Below the pieces are notes generated by a model that had not been told where the DNA came from, searched no databases, and worked only from the letters and a program-made list of their open reading frames with translations. The position numbers and the translations under genes are program-made. From positions 1 through 64,000 of the forward strand of contig JAZRAA010000034.1 of assembly GCA_045634325.1 (NCBI GenBank): 64,000 nucleotides of DNA, read 5' to 3'. Source of the stretch: URNF01 sp045634325 (lineage in GTDB: Bacteria; Bacillota; Clostridia; Oscillospirales; Acutalibacteraceae). Positions within the stretch are counted from its first letter, which is position 1. The number at the start of each line of letters is the position of its first letter. Shown here in pieces: positions 8,092-16,665 of this stretch.

Positions 8092-9267
8092 ATGAAAAAA
8101 GCAGTAGTAGTTGGCGGCAGTAACGGTATAGGGCTGTCGATTGCCAAAAATCTTTCTGAAAAAGGTTATTTTATCAATATTCTTGATAGAGTTGAACCGG
8201 ATACATCAATTGCCTTTAAAAATGGTTCTTCTTTCACCAAATTTAATCTTTTAGATTTCGAGGAACGTGTTATTAAAGAATTAGCTGCGGATGAGGATGT
8301 TAAAGTGCTTATGCTCACTGCAGGATTTGGAAGAGTTGCAAATTTCGAGGATATTCACCCTGCAGAAATTCAAAATCTCTTCCAAGTAAACGCTGTTTCT
8401 TCCATAAAAATAATCAACTATTTTTATAACAGAATAAAAAAAGATGAGCCGTTCTACTGTGGAATTATGGGTTCAATTGCAGGACTTATGAGCTCTCCAA
8501 TGTTTTCGGTTTATGCAGCAACAAAATCCGCTATTTGCAGATTTGTTGAAAGTGTGAACATTGAGCTTGAAGTCTTTGGCACCAAAAATAGAATTTTAAA
8601 TGTTTCGCCCGGCACAATCAAGGGCACAAAATTCCACGGAAACTCCACCGATTTGTCTGCGCTTGAGGACTTGTCAGAAAAAATCGTTGAAGCTTTATTT
8701 AACAACGAAGTGCTGTTTATTCCCGAATATGAAGAAGTATTTAAAGGTGTTCTTGAACGTTACAACGCCGACCCGCACGAATATGGTCTTCACAGCTACA
8801 ACTACAAACTCTCCTCTGACAAAAAGATTGGCGGCAAAGGTGTGAAAATAGGCTACCTTTCAGGTACATTCGATTTGTTCCATGTTGGCCATCTGAATCT
8901 TTTAAGACGCGCCAAAGAAAAGTGTGATTATTTGATTGTAGGTGTCCACCCGAATGCCGCTCACAAGAAAAAGGAAACCTTTATTCCACTTGAAGAGAGA
9001 AAAACTATTGTTGGCTGCTGCAAATACGTTGACAAGGTAATTGATTCCTGTCTTGAAGATTCTGATGTTTGGGCTCTTCATCACTACGATGTACTTTTTG
9101 TCGGCAGCGATTACAAAGGTACTGAACGTTTTATTCGCTACGAAGAATACTTCAAGGATAAAGGCGTAGAAATTGTTTACTTTGATTACACCAAAGGGAC
9201 AAGCAGTACGCAAATACGTGCTACTATACTAAATAAAGTAGACAAAGACACACAAAATAACGGTTAA
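8092..9267 (+). CDS. Short-chain dehydrogenase fused to TagD-like cytidylyltransferase
   Basis: This 391-residue two-domain protein probably makes a CDP-activated alditol. Residues 1-235 are an SDR: GGSNGIG binds NAD(P), TAGFG corresponds to the NAG motif, and the active site is GSIAG plus YAATK. After a ~20-residue linker, residues ~252-391 form a glycerol-3-phosphate cytidylyltransferase-like domain with GTFDLFHVGH (HxGH) and YTKGTSSTQIRA, the counterpart of the RTxGISTT motif. The start at ATG 8092, after AAAGGGTGG, places it 13 bases behind the ATPase gene. I infer that the SDR reduces a keto or aldehyde precursor, perhaps a ketose phosphate, and the second domain activates the product for the TagF-like domain of the next gene. 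The domain order is the reverse of Bcs1-type CDP-ribitol synthases. Confidence 0.82.
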   Translation: MKKAVVVGGSNGIGLSIAKNLSEKGYFINILDRVEPDTSIAFKNGSSFTKFNLLDFEERVIKELAADEDVKVLMLTAGFGRVANFEDIHPAEIQNLFQVNAVSSIKIINYFYNRIKKDEPFYCGIMGSIAGLMSSPMFSVYAATKSAICRFVESVNIELEVFGTKNRILNVSPGTIKGTKFHGNSTDLSALEDLSEKIVEALFNNEVLFIPEYEEVFKGVLERYNADPHEYGLHSYNYKLSSDKKIGGKGVKIGYLSGTFDLFHVGHLNLLRRAKEKCDYLIVGVHPNAAHKKKETFIPLEERKTIVGCCKYVDKVIDSCLEDSDVWALHHYDVLFVGSDYKGTERFIRYEEYFKDKGVEIVYFDYTKGTSSTQIRATILNKVDKDTQNNG

Positions 9268-9279
9268 GGAGAGTTATTC

Positions 9280-12273
9280 ATGATACTTCAAAATTTGCAA
9301 TTTCCCAATCCTAAAATTTGTTCTCGTGTGAGAATGTATTACAGCGGTAAATCCTATACGCCGTTAATGGAAGAAAAATGCTGCCAGTTTTTCCAAAACG
9401 GTGTTCTTACTGCTAATTCCTATTTTAATAGTTTTTCAATAGGAAAATGGAAAAAATACACGACCATTGACAATTTGCATTTGCGCATTTCTGTGAAAGG
9501 CGAATTTTCAGTCCATGTCCGCCATGCGCATAAAATTAACAATAAAATCAAAGACATCATCGTTGCCGAAAAGAAAGTTGCTTGCGAAGAAAAAACAGAC
9601 TTTGCCGTTGCGATTCCGGTAGATTATAATACCGGTATATATTATTTTGAGCTCAAAGCACTTAAAGAAGATTGTTTCTTCTACGGTGGCGCCTATGAAA
9701 CAGAGGTTGATGAAGAAAACCTCAACAATGTTAAGCTTGCTATTGGTATTTGTACATTCCACAGAGAAGAATACGTTGCCAATAACATGAAAATTCTTAA
9801 TGAATATATCCTTGAAAATCCCGATAGTCCCCTGTATAAAAAACTTGAAATCTTTATCAGCGATAACGCTCAAAGCCTTGAACCCGAGATTGCAACTGAT
9901 AATATTCATATTTTCCCCAACAGAAACTTAGGCGGTGCGGGTGGCTTCACCAGAGCTATGATTGAAATTAAAAAGGCTAGCGCCGAAAAGAATTTCACGC
10001 ACCTTTTAATGATGGATGACGATATCCGTCTTAATCCCGACTCTTTACTTCGTACTTATGCTATGCTCCGTCTCTTAAAAGCTGAGCACAAAGAAGCTTT
10101 TATCGGCGGTCATATGCTCAAAATTGACGCTCCTTATATTCAAAGCGAGGCGGCAGACCATTGGAATATTGTGGCTCACCATCCTGTTAAATATAACTAC
10201 AATCTTGAAAGCATGAACTTCCTAATCAAGAATGAAATCGAAGATAAGATTAACTATTTCGGTTGGTGGTATTGCTGTATGCCGATTGACACCGTTACAG
10301 ATGTCAATCTCCCGCTTCCTATCTTTATCAAACGTGATGACATTGAATACGGTCTTCGCAATGGTAAAAAATTCATCACCCTCAACGGTATCTGTATATG
10401 GCACGAACCTTTTGAGTATAAATACGCAACATATCTTGAATACTACTATTTTAGAAACCTGTGCATCATGAATGCAAGACATCGTCATAGCTTCGATGAA
10501 AACCGTTTGATAGAAGAACTGAAAAAACGTATCAAAAACTTCATTTATACCTATCGTTTCAAGGACGCAGAACTTAGCCTCCTCGGTGTTCAGCATTATC
10601 TTAATGGCATCGATTGGTTTAAAGCACAGGACGGCGAAGCTTTAAACGCTGCCCTCATGCAGCTTGGCTATCAAAAAGAGCCAATAGAAAATCTTGATTA
10701 TGTATTTGTTCACGGTTCCTACGAAAAGGTACTGGGGGCACAAAAGCTTAACCAAAAGCAGAAAAAGATCAGAAAGTGGACCTTAAATGGCTGGCTCTTG
10801 CCCGCAAATAAAAGCGCACTGGTTTCAGCTTATCAGCCCTCCCCCACTCGTTTTTACAGGGTTAAGAAAGTTGTTAACTACGAAGAAATTACAAACACAG
10901 CGTTTATTACGACCCGTAGCTATCGCTCGTTGTTCTATATTCTTAAAATGTATTACAAAACAATTAAGCTTATCAAAAAGAACTTCAAAAGCGTTACCCT
11001 TGAATACAGAGACAGATACGATGAGCTTATTAACATTGATTTCTGGAACAACTATCTCTTTAACCCCGGCACAGCTCCCAAAATCACCTCGGGACTTGAT
11101 AAGCCTCGGAGACCGAAAAGCACACCCTATCAGCGCAAACAGATTCGAATTGCACGTCCTGCACGACTCTTACAACTACTGCTTTTCTGGTTGCCTGTAA
11201 AGAAAAACCGTGTAATGGTTTCCATTCATGACCGCAAAGGCTTTACCTGTAACCCGAAATATATCGTGAAAAAGTTAGTTGAGGAATATGGTGACAAGCT
11301 TGAAATTTACTGGGCAACAATGTATCCTGCAACCTGCAAAGAAATCGAAAAGCTTGGCGTTAAGGTAATTAAAACCAATTCCTTTACACAAATCAAAAAA
11401 TATCTTCGCACGCGTTTCTATATCACAAACGACGCTTTCCCGACATGGGCATTACACCGTCCTAATCAGAAATGGATGAACACCTGGCACGCAGGTATGA
11501 ACTACAAACACATCGGTCACGCTTATCTTGCCCTTTCTAGCAGACTGAACATGAAACTTCGAAAAATGGCAGACCGGCAGGCTGACTTCCATCTCTCCGG
11601 CAGCAAGTTTTTCACAGAAGACACTTCTGTGTCCTTTGGATACAAAGCCGAGAACTTCATTCCTACCGGTCTCCCCAGAAACGATATTTTCTTTGGGGAC
11701 CAGACGAGTGTAATCGCAAAGGTAAGAAAGCATTACGGAATTGACGATAATAAACGACTGGCAATTTTTGCTCCCACCTTCCGCAGAGGCTTTCACTCTG
11801 ATACCTATGGTATGGACTTTGACACCATCAGAGAAGCACTGCAACAACGGTTTGGCGGTGAATGGATAATTCTCTTCAGAAACCACAACTTTGTTAAAGG
11901 TAAGCAAAAATATTACGGTGCTGTTGACGTTTCCGCATACCACGATATGCAGGAACTCATGTGTGCTGCTGACGTGCTTATAAGCGATTATTCTTCTTGC
12001 TTATATGATTTTGCAATTACAGGCAAACCTGTATTTGTTTATGCGCCTGACCTTGACTACTATGTAAACAGTGACCGCTCCCTTGCTTATCCGTTTAAAA
12101 AATGGCCTTATCCGTCTGCAATTTCAAACGAAGAACTCGTAGAGGAAATCAAAACCTTTGACGAAAAAGAATATAAAGAAAAGGTTGAGGTACATCTTCG
12201 TGACACCGGCTGCTATGACAACGGTACCGCTTCAAAACAGGTTGCCGACATAGTTGCGAAATACTGCTTATAA
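9280..12273 (+). CDS. GlfT2-like galactofuranosyltransferase fused to TagF-like glycerophosphotransferase
   Basis: This 997-residue fusion is probably a glycopolymer polymerase. Residues ~1-600 resemble mycobacterial galactofuranosyltransferase GlfT2: an N-terminal beta-rich part, NRNLGGAGGF near 213, MDDDIRLNPDSLLR near 244 (DXD), FGWWYC near 328, LPIFIKRDDIEYGLR near 345 and IWHEPF (catalytic-region His). Residues ~630-997 resemble CDP-glycerol glycerophosphotransferases TagB/TagF: MNTWHAG near 735, GLPRND, FAPTFR near 830, RNH, and ADVLISDYSSCLYDF near 895. A basic linker (~600-630) joins them. UDP-galactopyranose mutase is encoded just downstream on the other strand and would supply UDP-galactofuranose. 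The previous gene may supply the CDP-alditol. TAAGGAGAG precedes the ATG. Last gene of the operon. Confidence 0.85.
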   Translation: MILQNLQFPNPKICSRVRMYYSGKSYTPLMEEKCCQFFQNGVLTANSYFNSFSIGKWKKYTTIDNLHLRISVKGEFSVHVRHAHKINNKIKDIIVAEKKVACEEKTDFAVAIPVDYNTGIYYFELKALKEDCFFYGGAYETEVDEENLNNVKLAIGICTFHREEYVANNMKILNEYILENPDSPLYKKLEIFISDNAQSLEPEIATDNIHIFPNRNLGGAGGFTRAMIEIKKASAEKNFTHLLMMDDDIRLNPDSLLRTYAMLRLLKAEHKEAFIGGHMLKIDAPYIQSEAADHWNIVAHHPVKYNYNLESMNFLIKNEIEDKINYFGWWYCCMPIDTVTDVNLPLPIFIKRDDIEYGLRNGKKFITLNGICIWHEPFEYKYATYLEYYYFRNLCIMNARHRHSFDENRLIEELKKRIKNFIYTYRFKDAELSLLGVQHYLNGIDWFKAQDGEALNAALMQLGYQKEPIENLDYVFVHGSYEKVLGAQKLNQKQKKIRKWTLNGWLLPANKSALVSAYQPSPTRFYRVKKVVNYEEITNTAFITTRSYRSLFYILKMYYKTIKLIKKNFKSVTLEYRDRYDELINIDFWNNYLFNPGTAPKITSGLDKPRRPKSTPYQRKQIRIARPARLLQLLLFWLPVKKNRVMVSIHDRKGFTCNPKYIVKKLVEEYGDKLEIYWATMYPATCKEIEKLGVKVIKTNSFTQIKKYLRTRFYITNDAFPTWALHRPNQKWMNTWHAGMNYKHIGHAYLALSSRLNMKLRKMADRQADFHLSGSKFFTEDTSVSFGYKAENFIPTGLPRNDIFFGDQTSVIAKVRKHYGIDDNKRLAIFAPTFRRGFHSDTYGMDFDTIREALQQRFGGEWIILFRNHNFVKGKQKYYGAVDVSAYHDMQELMCAADVLISDYSSCLYDFAITGKPVFVYAPDLDYYVNSDRSLAYPFKKWPYPSAISNEELVEEIKTFDEKEYKEKVEVHLRDTGCYDNGTASKQVADIVAKYCL

Positions 12274-12278
12274 AAAAT

Positions 12279-12312
12279 AAAACCCGACTTAACAGTCGGG
12301 TTTTATTTTTTA
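12279..12312. terminator. Bidirectional terminator between the operon and glf
   Basis: A perfect 11-bp stem (12279-12289 with 12294-12304, built on AAAACCCGACT), loop TAAC, with T-rich sequence on both exits. It serves the convergent polymerase and glf genes and overlaps the glf stop codon. Confidence 0.85.
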
Positions 12313-13404
12313 AATATTTTTTAAATCATCAAGCGCCGCACGGATAACCTTGTCCATATCATAATACCGATACTGACCGAGACGACCGCCAAAAATTACA
12401 TTGCCCTGTTTTTCTGCGAGCTCTTTATATTTTTCATAAAGCGCTCCGTTTTCGGCATCGTTTACAGGATAATACGGTTCCATTCCCGGCTTCCATTCAG
12501 CCGAATATTCACGGCTGATGACAGTTGTGGGCTGATTGCCATACTCAAAGTGCTTGTGTTCAATAATTCTGGTGAAAGGCACTTCTCTTTCCGTATAGTT
12601 TACAACAGCGTTACCTTGGAAATCGGGCATGTCAAGTTCTTCCGTTTCGAAATGCACGCTGCGATACTGTAAAGCGCCAAGCTTATAATCAAAGAACTCA
12701 TCAATACAACCGGTGTAAACAATTTTTTCTGCAATATCGGGTTGGGCTTTGATGAGGTCAAAATAATCCGTGTTAAGTCTTATTTCAACACCTTCAAACA
12801 TTTTTTCAACCATTTTAGTATAGCCGCCGATAGGAATTCCCTGATAGCGATCATTAAAATAGTTGTTGTCGTAAATGAACCGGCAAGGAAGACGTTTGAT
12901 GATAAACGAAGGAAGTTCCTTGCAATCTCTACCCCACTGTTTTTCAGTGTAACCCTTGATTAACTTTGTATAAATATCCGTACCTACGAGGCTAAGGGCC
13001 TGTTCTTCAAGGTTCTTGGGCTCTGTGATGCCGAGGCTTTCAACCTGTTCGGCAATTTTTGCTTTTGCTTCAGCAGGCGTGCGAATACCCCACATTTTAG
13101 AGAACGTATTCATGTTAAAGGGTAGGTTATACAGCTCGTCCTTGTAAACAGCAATGGGTGCGTTAATGTAGTTATTAAACTCAGCAAAACCATTTACATA
13201 CTCCCACACTTCTTTATCAGATGTATGGAAAATGTGAGCACCATACTTGTGAACGTTTATACCATTTACGTCTTCGGTATAAATGTTACCTGCTATATGG
13301 TCTCGTCTGTCAATCACAAGACACTTTTTACCTTTCTTTGTCAACTCATGGGCAAAAACCGCACCATAAAGTCCGGCGCCGACAATCAAATAGTCATATT
13401 TCAT
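12310..13404 (-). CDS. glf: UDP-galactopyranose mutase
   Basis: This 364-residue flavoenzyme interconverts UDP-galactopyranose and UDP-galactofuranose in the cytoplasm. The N-terminal dinucleotide fold reads YDYLIVGAGLYGAVFAHEL, followed by the FAD-contacting DRRDHIAGNIYTE and the glf hallmark HKYGAHIFHTSDKEVW. Other family blocks are WGRDCKELP, FNDRYQGIPIGGYT and GRLGQYRYYDMDK near the C-terminus. The length is normal for bacterial Glf. AAGGGGA precedes the ATG. The gene has its own promoter (13460-13488) and converges on the polymerase fusion, whose N-terminal half is a galactofuranosyltransferase homologue, so the two products very likely work in sequence. Confidence 0.95.
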   Translation of the reverse strand: MKYDYLIVGAGLYGAVFAHELTKKGKKCLVIDRRDHIAGNIYTEDVNGINVHKYGAHIFHTSDKEVWEYVNGFAEFNNYINAPIAVYKDELYNLPFNMNTFSKMWGIRTPAEAKAKIAEQVESLGITEPKNLEEQALSLVGTDIYTKLIKGYTEKQWGRDCKELPSFIIKRLPCRFIYDNNYFNDRYQGIPIGGYTKMVEKMFEGVEIRLNTDYFDLIKAQPDIAEKIVYTGCIDEFFDYKLGALQYRSVHFETEELDMPDFQGNAVVNYTEREVPFTRIIEHKHFEYGNQPTTVISREYSAEWKPGMEPYYPVNDAENGALYEKYKELAEKQGNVIFGGRLGQYRYYDMDKVIRAALDDLKNI

Positions 13405-13459
13405 TTTATTTCCCCTTTTCGCTTTAAATAGGCATCATTAAAATGATATCTATGCAATC

Positions 13460-13488
13460 ATTGTAACACAATGTATTTTATTTTTCAA
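13460..13488 (-). promoter_or_regulatory. Promoter of glf
   Basis: On the minus strand, TTGAAA (13483-13488), 17-base spacer, TACAAT (13460-13465), about 56 bases upstream of the start codon. Confidence 0.6.
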
Positions 13489-13584
13489 TTGTAAAAATTC
13501 AAACGGCAAAGATAGTATGTGTTTTAGTTAATTCCTGGTTGAAAGAGAACGAAGTTGTTATATGCTGTGATTCAAAGAATATGC

Positions 13585-13626
13585 TAAAAAGATGCCACAG
13601 ATTCAAAATGAATCTGTGGCATCTTT
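13585..13626 (-). terminator. Terminator of the pyruvyltransferase fusion gene
   Basis: A perfect 18-bp stem (13588-13605 with 13609-13626) and AAA loop, followed on the minus strand by a T-run. Confidence 0.8.
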
Positions 13627-13627
13627 C

Positions 13628-16270
13628 TTACTTGAACTTGTTTTTAAGTTTCTTGAGAAAAGCTTTAATTGCTCTAATCGGTCTTGTTATTTTCCAAGAG
13701 AATGAATTTTCCATATAAGAAATTCTATTTTGATAATCAAGAAGCTTATCATTCAACTGTGCAAATTGTTGGTTAATTAATTTTATTTCCTGAGCGAGCA
13801 TATCCTGGCGGTTACTGTTTTGGTCAATCAAAGCTCTGTCCTTTTCTATCCTTGTTTCAAGCTTTTCAACAGCATCCCTTTTTGCAGCAAACTTTTCAAC
13901 TGTATCTACTCTGGTTGTAAGAGTATCCACAACATCCTTTTTTGCAGCAAACTTTTCAACTGTATCTACTCTGGTTGTAAGAGTGTCCACAACATCCTTT
14001 TTTAAAACAGATGTTTCAACCTTATCAAGTCTTGCAGAAATTGCGTCGTTTCTTCTATCAACAAGGTCATATGCGGAATACACCTTGCTCTTAGCCGGCT
14101 TGGAAATAGCCGTTTTAAGCCAAACTTTACATTCTTTACGGCCCTTTTCTATTTTTTTATTAACCGCAACATAATCTATTTTCTCATAAAAAGCAGTTTC
14201 TTTACCTTCAATTTCTTTCGCCGACATTACGAGGCGATCCAGAAGACCCACCATTCCGAGCAAAGAATTAAAACGCTCAAGACCTCTTCTCTTATTACCA
14301 ATTGCAACAAATGGCTTTTCAAAGATTATTGAGAAGCAGCTACCATGGAAGGAGTCCGTTATTACCATTTCTGCATTAGAGAATAAATAGAGCCAGTCCT
14401 CCATATCCAGATTTTCAAGAATAGGAAGTCGCCATTGCGCACGCAGGCTATCATTAACGCTGGCATTCGGGATACAGATAAGCTCAAGACCAAGCTTATT
14501 TGCAGTATCTTCAAGAACTTGCTGTTTTTCTTCTGTGGGATCGAGAATATAAGACAACAGATACTTACTCTTAGGCGGATTTTTAGCCATCTTAGACTCT
14601 TTGATACAGCTTAAGTAATGGGCTTTATCGCACATAAAGACAGGGTCTAAAACCTGAACGGCTTCTACATCAAAAAGATTTTTGCACATGTCCACCGCGT
14701 AATCTTCTCGTACCGAAACAGCATCGAAACGATTAAGATAAAATCCGGCTGTTTTTCTTTCTTTGGCGTTCCCTCTAAATTTACTGTGCCCAAAAGACGT
14801 ACCATAAGCGATCTTCTTTTTGTCCGCATCGGCAAAATCGAGGAAAAAGAAAGTTTCAGCGCTTTTGCAAAGATTATAATTCCAAATCTGGTCAGAGCCG
14901 ACAATAAAAGTGTCAGCGATATCATTGAGCTTTTTAAGATCGATACGGTTTTTGTATTTAGCTGTTAATTTAAAATGCTTATAACCAAAACGTCTTGTCA
15001 CAAAAAGCGGATCGCGGTGAACTTGACTTGTCGGCCACAAATGGTCGGGTATGTCAGCGAAAACACAGTTATATCCCATATCTTCAAGCATTTTATAAAG
15101 GGCAAAGTTAGTCATTAGCGAGCCGAAATTAACGGCATACCATATACTAAAAAGTGCGATGTCATACTTTTCGCCTTTAGCAAAGGCAAGAGCCTCCGAA
15201 AAACTACTGCCGTTTTCAAGACTATTAAAAAAGATAGGTCTACCGGGATTCGTTTGTGAAAAACGATACACATTTGAATTATTTCTTGCAAAAGCCTTGT
15301 AAAAAGGAACTTCTACAAGTTTCTTGAAAACATCTTGCTCCTTTAAGCTGTCTAATACTTCTTCGCCTTTTACTGTATTGACAATAATAGCCGATGTTCC
15401 CTTGCGATCATCTAATTCCTTGTTATACTTATTAATTCCCCAAAAATCACCAATAGTGATGTCGCCCTGACGGGGAACGCGTGCAAACTGACAAGTTCCG
15501 CAGGATTTTCTTGAAGCTAAATTTTTAGAAGCTGCCTGCTCATACGGATCGTTTTTGAAAAGCGCAGTGTATTCACTGCCATCAGTAAATTCAACGTGAG
15601 TAGTAGCAGACCAGCCGATTACACCTTTATAACGAAAATTAACATCACTTATCTCTCTGCCATTTGATATTTCATCAAGAAATTTCCCCCAAACATAGGC
15701 AGACGGGGAACCATGGCAAATAAGATCTACTACTAACAGATTATCGTACGATTTTCTAAGAAAAGTTCTAAGTCCTGCACATTGACAAGGTGTGCCTGTG
15801 AAGAGCACAAATATGCCTGCTTCCAGTTTTTCTTTAACCTTTGTATATATGTCACCATTATCGCTTTGCATATATTTCGATCGGCGAAGCTTATCTATGT
15901 CATCAGGAGTTTCTATCATTATTTGCTTTACACTACGGAAATTATCCTCGAACGCCGCGCCTACTACACATCCGTTTTTCTCAAACGCATATTCTGCAAG
16001 AAGCGAAAACATACCACCAGAGGCACTTTTCTCTCTAATTTCATCAGATGCCATAACAGCATAAACGGCAGGCTTATCGTCGTTTTCAAAGGCGACATTA
16101 AGCTGCGGACAAACCTTTTTACATAAGTTGCAATTAACACACTTATTATCATCCACTACCGGATATAAAAAACCATCATTGGCCGCCACCATAGTAATTG
16201 CTTTTGTAGGACAAGCGTTCTCGCAAGCTCCACAACCATAGCATAAATCCATATTATCGAGAATTTTCAT
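13628..16270 (-). CDS. Ferredoxin/FrhB-like domain fused to polysaccharide pyruvyltransferase with coiled-coil tail
   Basis: This 880-residue multidomain protein has four parts. Residues ~1-60 carry two 4Fe-4S clusters (CYGCGACENACP and CVNCNLCKKVCP). Residues ~65-360 resemble the F420 hydrogenase/dehydrogenase beta-subunit family common in glycan clusters (SASGGMFSLLAEYA, FTGTPCQCAGLR, CHGSPS, plus a C-terminal CGTCQFARVPRQGD cysteine pair). Residues ~370-690 are a CsaB/WcaK-like polysaccharide pyruvyltransferase (NFGSLMTNFALYK, FIVGSDQIWN, ITDSFHGSCFS). Residues ~730-850 are a heptad-rich coiled coil with an exact 20-residue duplication. The end carries SWKITRPIR, a tail motif seen on glycan enzymes. 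I chose ATG 16270, after AGGGGTGA; the frame extends 17 codons further but without a ribosome site and into the promoter region. It would add pyruvate ketals to the glycan; the redox role is unknown. Confidence 0.85.
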   Translation of the reverse strand: MKILDNMDLCYGCGACENACPTKAITMVAANDGFLYPVVDDNKCVNCNLCKKVCPQLNVAFENDDKPAVYAVMASDEIREKSASGGMFSLLAEYAFEKNGCVVGAAFEDNFRSVKQIMIETPDDIDKLRRSKYMQSDNGDIYTKVKEKLEAGIFVLFTGTPCQCAGLRTFLRKSYDNLLVVDLICHGSPSAYVWGKFLDEISNGREISDVNFRYKGVIGWSATTHVEFTDGSEYTALFKNDPYEQAASKNLASRKSCGTCQFARVPRQGDITIGDFWGINKYNKELDDRKGTSAIIVNTVKGEEVLDSLKEQDVFKKLVEVPFYKAFARNNSNVYRFSQTNPGRPIFFNSLENGSSFSEALAFAKGEKYDIALFSIWYAVNFGSLMTNFALYKMLEDMGYNCVFADIPDHLWPTSQVHRDPLFVTRRFGYKHFKLTAKYKNRIDLKKLNDIADTFIVGSDQIWNYNLCKSAETFFFLDFADADKKKIAYGTSFGHSKFRGNAKERKTAGFYLNRFDAVSVREDYAVDMCKNLFDVEAVQVLDPVFMCDKAHYLSCIKESKMAKNPPKSKYLLSYILDPTEEKQQVLEDTANKLGLELICIPNASVNDSLRAQWRLPILENLDMEDWLYLFSNAEMVITDSFHGSCFSIIFEKPFVAIGNKRRGLERFNSLLGMVGLLDRLVMSAKEIEGKETAFYEKIDYVAVNKKIEKGRKECKVWLKTAISKPAKSKVYSAYDLVDRRNDAISARLDKVETSVLKKDVVDTLTTRVDTVEKFAAKKDVVDTLTTRVDTVEKFAAKRDAVEKLETRIEKDRALIDQNSNRQDMLAQEIKLINQQFAQLNDKLLDYQNRISYMENSFSWKITRPIRAIKAFLKKLKNKFK
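13881..14000. repeat. Two-copy 60-bp tandem repeat inside the pyruvyltransferase gene
   Basis: Copy 1 (13881-13940) and copy 2 (13941-14000) differ at one base (A at 13925, G at 13985). Each encodes one 20-residue coiled-coil unit containing VDTLTTRVDTVEKFAAK, so the length stays in frame. Confidence 0.95.
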
Positions 16271-16307
16271 ATTCCGTGTCACCCCTGATAACAATTTTAT
16301 CCAATTT

Positions 16308-16336
16308 ATTATAACATACAACGGTTATAATGGCAA
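16308..16336 (-). promoter_or_regulatory. Promoter of the pyruvyltransferase fusion gene
   Basis: On the minus strand, TTGCCA (16331-16336), 17-base spacer, TATAAT (16308-16313). Transcription would start near 16301, inside any longer reading frame, which supports the ATG at 16270. Confidence 0.7.
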
Positions 16337-16606
16337 GTTGTTTTCAGGATTTCCTAACAATACCAACCGCAAAAAAGTTCCTAACAAAATCCCGCCCAAC
16401 CGAGAAATCGGCGAGTCCATTTTTGAAATTCATACATTACAAAGCAAAAACACGCGTCAATGCAGCAATATCCCCCTATCCAAAAAATCAACATTTTTCG
16501 CACGGTATAGGAAGGCAGAAATTATACCAACTCTTCCAAAATTTATCAGCAGTAATCCACAAAAAAGCCCTCTTTTTTTAATCAAAAAAAATTGATATTC
16601 TTTCCC
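16337..16606. other. Intergenic region without a recognised feature
   Basis: Divergent spacer between the glycopolymer locus and the alpha-glucan genes. Short open frames (about 83-85 codons) have no ribosome site and a composition unlike their neighbours. CCTAACAA occurs twice near 16350 and 16380. I see nothing else. Confidence 0.4.
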
Positions 16607-16635
16607 TTGCAAAACATTACCCCGTCTGTTATGAT
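16607..16635 (+). promoter_or_regulatory. Promoter of the alpha-glucosidase gene
   Basis: TTGCAA (16607-16612), 17-base spacer, TATGAT (16630-16635), 30 bases before the ATG. Confidence 0.7.
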
Positions 16636-16665
16636 GATGAAAAATATGGCTTGGAGGGAATATAT

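Noticed and set aside
13876..14005. Sequencing or assembly artefact explaining the 60-bp duplication
   Set aside because: The copies differ at one base and the frame is preserved, which fits a genuine duplication better than a simple assembly error, although reads would settle it.
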